Below, one piece after another: positions 5,736-8,221 of a stretch of 8,221 bases of DNA. The notes beneath the pieces were generated by a model. That model was not told where the DNA came from, searched no databases, and saw nothing but the letters and a program-made list of their open reading frames with translations. How positions within the stretch are numbered: position 1 is the first letter of the stretch; each line of letters starts with the position of its first letter. Both the position numbers and the translations under genes were made by a program. Source of the DNA: Rudanella sp. GTDB lineage: Bacteria; Bacteroidota; Bacteroidia; Cytophagales; Spirosomataceae. The stretch spans positions 1 to 8,221 of the forward strand of contig JAJAYX010000004.1 of the NCBI GenBank assembly GCA_026785985.1, given 5' to 3'.

Positions 5736-6813
5736 ATGACAACCGATCAGTTGAAAGACTTGAGAGCCAGAGTAGAGGCTCTGAGGAGATATCTTTGACT
5801 ACGACTCGAAGAAAGAGCAACTAGGCGACCTCGAACAACAGACATTCCAACCCGAATTCTGGACCGATGCCGCCCGCGCCGAAACTACCATGAAACAAGT
5901 CCGTGTCCTCAAAGGCTGGACTGGTGGCTACGACAAACTCGATACCCAACTTGGCGACCTCGAAACTCTGTATGAGTTCTACGAAGCGGGCGACGTAACC
6001 GAGGAAGAAGTGGATGCCGAAGCCGCCAACGTGATGACCGTGTTGGAAGAACTCGAACTCAAGAAAATGTTGAGCAACGAGGAAGACCAACTCAGCGCGG
6101 TGCTCGAAATTAACTCCGGGGCTGGTGGCACCGAGAGTCAGGATTGGGCCGAAATGATTTACCGGATGTACCTCCGCTGGGCCGAAAAACACGGCTACAG
6201 CGGGAAACAGGTTGATTATCAAGGTGGTGACACCGCTGGTATCAAGTCGGCTACGCTCGAAGTGTCTGGCCCGTTGGCCTATGGATACCTCAAGTCGGAG
6301 AACGGGGTTCACCGGCTCGTGCGAATCTCGCCCTTCGATTCCAACGCCCGGCGACACACCTCGTTTGCCTCCGTTTTTGCCTATCCATTGGTTGACGATA
6401 CGATCAATATCGAGGTAAATCTGGCCGACATCGATTGGGATACCTTCCGGTCGGGGGGGGCCGGTGGGCAGAACGTGAACAAGGTGGAGACCGCCGTGCG
6501 GCTCAAACACAAACCATCGGGTCTGATTATCGAGTGTCAGCAGGAGCGGAGTCAGTTAATGAACAAGGAAGTAGCGATTCGACTGTTGAAGTCGAAACTT
6601 TACGAGATCGAGGTTCAGAAACGCAACGCAGCCCGCGCGGAGGTGGAGGCTGGCAAAATGAAAATTGAGTGGGGGTCGCAAATTCGGTCGTATGTGCTCG
6701 ACGACCGGCGCGTGAAAGATCATCGCACCGGTTATCAAACCTCCAACACCGAAGCTGTGCTGGATGGCGACCTTGACGAGTTTATCAAAGCCTTTCTGTT
6801 AATGCAGGAATGA
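5736..6813 (+). CDS. prfB: Peptide chain release factor 2 (RF2), expressed by programmed +1 frameshift
   Basis: RF2 recognises UGA and UAA in the ribosomal A site and triggers peptide release. Translation starts at ATG 5736, reads 20 codons ending RRYL, meets an in-frame TGA at 5796-5798, and shifts +1 to continue [11 protein letters not shown] from 5797. Full product is 358 residues, close to the usual length of about 365. The stop-recognition motif SPF is at residues 198-200 and the catalytic GGQ at 243-245 (in RSGGAGGQN). SPF together with a frameshift site separates RF2 from RF1. The first ATG after the shift (5890) would lose about 51 N-terminal residues and is not the start. The gene ends with TGA, its own target codon. 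An eight-G run (6453-6460) codes for the GGQ loop. The gene appears monocistronic, with a large inverted repeat just after its stop. Confidence 0.97.
5784..5799 (+). promoter_or_regulatory. prfB +1 programmed frameshift site (internal SD, CUU slip codon, UGA-C)
   Basis: The sequence AGGAGA-TAT-CTT-TGA-C has the same spacing as the E. coli site (AGGGGG-TAT-CTT-TGA-C). The Shine-Dalgarno-like AGGAG, extended to GAGGAG from 5783, lies three bases upstream of the CUU slip codon. UGA followed by C is a weak stop context. When RF2 is scarce the ribosome pauses at UGA and tRNA-Leu slips from CUU to UUU. This makes RF2 synthesis self-regulating, as established for this family. Confidence 0.96.
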
Positions 6814-6814
6814 T

Positions 6815-6901
6815 TTTTCGACAGGATTACAGGATTAAACTGATTTTGGGTGCAACCGTTTGGCAAAACAAATCCTCATAATCCTGTAATCCTGTCGAAA
6901 A
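6815..6901. repeat. 23-bp perfect inverted repeat built from tandem ACAGGATT units, possible bidirectional terminator
   Basis: 6815-6837 and 6879-6901 are perfect reverse complements over 23 bases and enclose 41 bases. Each arm starts or ends with a TTTT/AAAA run and contains two copies of an 8-bp unit (ACAGGATT). Degenerate third copies extend into the loop on both sides. It starts one base after the prfB stop, so the RNA hairpin could end prfB transcription or protect its 3' end. Its modular, repeat-built structure suggests a dispersed palindromic element rather than a plain terminator. Confidence 0.8.
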
Positions 6902-6906
6902 CAAAC

Positions 6907-6937
6907 TTGTCTGATTCACAAACGTTTCGTAATTTTG
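6907..6937 (+). promoter_or_regulatory. Candidate promoter for the DUF177-rpmF unit
   Basis: TTG at 6907-6909, then 20 bases, then TAATTTTG at 6930-6937. Both elements and the spacing fit the Bacteroidota -33/-7 promoter consensus (TTG, about 19-21 bases, TAnnTTTG). This is the best promoter match in the window. A second -7-like box, TATTTTTG, at 6944-6951 lacks a -33 partner. Confidence 0.65.
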
Positions 6938-6950
6938 CACTCCTATTTTT

Positions 6951-6957
6951 GGAGGGG
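6951..6957 (+). promoter_or_regulatory. Shine-Dalgarno-like GGAGGGG supporting the GTG start at 6967
   Basis: GGAGG is complementary to the 16S 3' end and sits 11 bases before the GTG at 6967. Strong Shine-Dalgarno sequences are rare in Bacteroidota, so it helps fix this start rather than the upstream GTG at 6850. Confidence 0.5.
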
Positions 6958-6966
6958 TCTGATACC

Positions 6967-7509
6967 GTGAACGAGCTAAAGCAATACGAGATTCCAATTT
7001 TCGGATTGGAAAATAAACGCTACGAATACGACTTTGAGTCGGGCGATGCGTTTTTTGGTGGGCTTGAGCAGGAAATGATCGGGAACGGAACCATCCATAC
7101 CCATCTGATTCTCAATAAATCAGAAACCATGATTCGGCTCGATTTCCAGATCAAAGGCACCGTAGAGCAAACCTGCGACCGGAGTCTCGATTTGTATGAC
7201 GAACCAATCGACATTGAGCGGTTGCTGTTGTTAAAGTTCTCCGATCATAACGAAGAACTGACCGACGAGATCGAACTGATCGAGCGTAACACGCACAGTA
7301 TCAATATGGCCCGGTATATTTTTGAGTTTATTGCTACATCGTTGCCAATGAAAAAACTGCACCCGCGCTTCCGAGAGGAAGACGAGCAGGATGGTGACGA
7401 CGATTCGGAAGGTAAAGTGATTTACACGTCTGAAACGAATGACGAATCGACTAATGACGCACCCATCGACCCTCGCTGGGCGGCTCTTCGCAAACTGAAC
7501 GATAATTAA
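6967..7509 (+). CDS. DUF177/YceD family protein (large-subunit rRNA accumulation factor family)
   Basis: 180 residues from GTG 6967, starting (M)NELKQYEIPIFGL, the usual family N-terminus. The central segment has the C-x-R pattern in TCDRSLDLYDEP (the YceD core). A strongly acidic stretch (EEDEQDGDDD) precedes the conserved C-terminal DPRWAALRKL. In E. coli and plants, members of this family are needed for 23S rRNA accumulation and 50S assembly. The gene is nearly always next to rpmF, as here, 13 bases before it. An in-frame upstream GTG at 6850 is rejected: the extra 39 residues would be coded by the inverted repeat and promoter and do not resemble the family. Expression likely starts from the promoter at 6907-6937. 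Confidence 0.9.
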   Translation: MNELKQYEIPIFGLENKRYEYDFESGDAFFGGLEQEMIGNGTIHTHLILNKSETMIRLDFQIKGTVEQTCDRSLDLYDEPIDIERLLLLKFSDHNEELTDEIELIERNTHSINMARYIFEFIATSLPMKKLHPRFREEDEQDGDDDSEGKVIYTSETNDESTNDAPIDPRWAALRKLNDN

Positions 7510-7522
7510 CTAACATACGACA

Positions 7523-7717
7523 ATGGCACACCCCAAACGACGCCACTCGACAACCCGTCGCGATAAACGCCGGACCCACTACAAGGCTACGGCCGTAACG
7601 CTCTCAACGGATGCCTCAACAGGCGAAGTTCACGAGCGTCACCATGCTCACGTATTTGAGGGCAACCTTTATTATAAGGGTAAAATGATGATCGAAGGAT
7701 ACGCTTCGGCTGCTTAA
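7523..7717 (+). CDS. rpmF: 50S ribosomal protein L32 (bL32)
   Basis: 64 residues beginning [20 protein letters not shown], the highly conserved basic N-terminus of bL32, followed by [19 protein letters not shown] and a C-terminal [11 protein letters not shown]. It contains no cysteine, so it is the zinc-free (C-minus) form. It is a structural protein of the large ribosomal subunit near the peptidyl-transferase exit region. It is co-transcribed with the DUF177 gene (13-base gap). No Shine-Dalgarno is visible and the leader is A-rich, normal for this phylum. A terminator follows. Confidence 0.97.
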   Translation: MAHPKRRHSTTRRDKRRTHYKATAVTLSTDASTGEVHERHHAHVFEGNLYYKGKMMIEGYASAA

Positions 7718-7745
7718 AATCAGCTACTTAGGTGTGCCCAACCAT

Positions 7746-7795
7746 AAAGTATTTCGTTGCCATCTTCCCAGAAGATGAACGCGAAATACTTTTTT
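7746..7795 (+). terminator. Intrinsic terminator between rpmF and plsX
   Basis: An outer 11-bp perfect stem (7746-7756 with 7782-7792) surrounds an inner 7-bp stem (7761-7767 with 7771-7777, 3-base loop), with a small internal loop between them. A T run to 7795 closes the outer stem. It should end the DUF177-rpmF transcript, possibly with read-through into plsX. Confidence 0.85.
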
Positions 7796-7811
7796 ATTGC
7801 CCCATACCTGC

Positions 7812-7819
7812 TATTTTTG
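7812..7819 (+). promoter_or_regulatory. Candidate plsX promoter -7 box
   Basis: TATTTTTG matches the TAnnTTTG consensus exactly, 57 bases before the plsX ATG and just after the rpmF terminator. A -33 TTG at the proper distance is not seen because that position is in the terminator T run, so support is partial. Confidence 0.45.
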
Positions 7820-7847
7820 CGCAACTATTTCAGTCCTACCAAGACCC

Positions 7848-7863
7848 GCGTCGGTTCCGACGC
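7848..7863 (+). promoter_or_regulatory. GC-rich palindrome in the plsX leader
   Basis: GCGTCGG and CCGACGC form a perfect 7-bp inverted repeat with a 2-base centre; as RNA it would fold as a 6-bp stem with a GUUC tetraloop. It ends 13 bases before the plsX ATG. It could be an operator or a translation-modulating hairpin, or chance. Confidence 0.3.
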
Positions 7864-7876
7864 TCTAACTGAGTCG

Positions 7877-8221
7877 ATGAAAATTGCAGTGGACATTATG
7901 GGTGGTGATTTCGCTCCGGAGGCAATTGTCGAAGGAGTGGTGATGGCTGCTACCGAACTTCCGGAGAATGTACAGATTGTGATGGTTGGTCGGCAAAGCG
8001 TTATTGATGCGTTGCTGTCCCGATATGCCTCAAAGCCACTGGCTAACCTCGAAATCGTTCATGCCGAAGACGTAATCGAGATGGGCGAACACCCCACAAA
8101 AGCCCTTTCGCAAAAGCCTAATTCAAGCATTAGAATTGGATTTAAACTACTGAAAGAGAAGAAGGTACATGCTTTTTGCAGTGCCGGAAACACGGGGGCG
8201 ATGCACGTGGGAGCCTTGTTC
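7877..8221 (+). CDS. plsX: Phosphate acyltransferase PlsX (3' partial)
   Basis: The first 115 residues are present; the frame is open to the window end (family length is usually about 310-350). PlsX makes acyl-phosphate from acyl-ACP, the first step of the PlsX/PlsY route to phosphatidic acid, as a peripheral membrane enzyme. Diagnostic blocks are the N-terminal KIAVDIMGGDFAPEAIVEG (2-20), the EDVIEMGEHPTKALSQKPNSS region (64-84), and SAGNTGA (102-108). It sits after rpmF as in the widely conserved yceD-rpmF-plsX-fabH order, so fabH may follow outside the window. ATG 7877 gives the exact family N-terminus. Confidence 0.97.
   Translation, partial: MKIAVDIMGGDFAPEAIVEGVVMAATELPENVQIVMVGRQSVIDALLSRYASKPLANLEIVHAEDVIEMGEHPTKALSQKPNSSIRIGFKLLKEKKVHAFCSAGNTGAMHVGALF

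Noticed and set aside
5821..6510. Long 229-codon minus-strand open frame opposite prfB
   Set aside because: It is antisense to a certain gene with strong family motifs, and its His/Val/Phe-rich content is typical of a shadow frame.
5890..6813. ATG 5890 as the start of prfB
   Set aside because: It would remove about 51 N-terminal RF2 residues, whereas the upstream frame plus the classic frameshift site gives the full-length family protein.
6850..6966. GTG 6850 as the start of the DUF177 protein
   Set aside because: The extension would be coded by the inverted repeat and promoter region and does not resemble the family; GTG 6967 gives the family N-terminus and has a Shine-Dalgarno-like element.

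Overview
The window looks like chromosomal DNA from a Bacteroidota bacterium, most likely a Cytophagales member of the Spirosoma/Fibrella kind. This is inferred from protein style, from promoter-like boxes matching the phylum's TAnnTTTG -7 consensus, from mostly Shine-Dalgarno-poor starts, and from a DUF4159-MoxR-DUF58 gene set typical of that group. No RNA gene, CRISPR array, insertion sequence or phage gene was seen.

Left part (1-1636, plus strand): a 5'-truncated gene for a secreted or envelope-type zinc metalloprotease (HELAH motif behind a carboxypeptidase-regulatory-like beta domain), a strong hairpin terminator, and a small predicted lipoprotein. Both genes look more AT-rich than what follows and are probably accessory.

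Middle left (4719 down to 1659, minus strand): a tightly packed four-gene operon, read in the order PD-(D/E)XK nuclease-like protein, DUF4159 protein, MoxR AAA+ ATPase, DUF58 (VWA-like) protein. Two junctions are 4-base GTGA overlaps and the third has only 3 bases between stop and start. The last three genes start with GTG, TTG and GTG. MoxR and DUF58 proteins usually act as an ATPase/MIDAS-adaptor pair. The nuclease-like first gene is the unexpected member.

Middle right (4720-5735): a divergent intergenic region with a degenerate tandem repeat, a 7-bp inverted repeat and a 9-codon upstream ORF. It is followed by an unrecognised 158-aa gene and then by the frameshifted, truncated remains of a Uma2-family gene.

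Right part (5736-8221, plus strand): core housekeeping genes. prfB (release factor 2) carries the classic autoregulatory +1 frameshift at an internal UGA. A 23-bp perfect inverted repeat separates it from the conserved cluster DUF177/YceD - rpmF (bL32) - plsX, which links ribosome assembly to phospholipid synthesis. Here rpmF and plsX are separated by a good terminator and a new promoter-like box. plsX runs off the window end.

The window holds no clear self-contained new system. The best candidates for a second look are the nuclease-headed MoxR operon, the recoding site in prfB, and the unexplained repeats.
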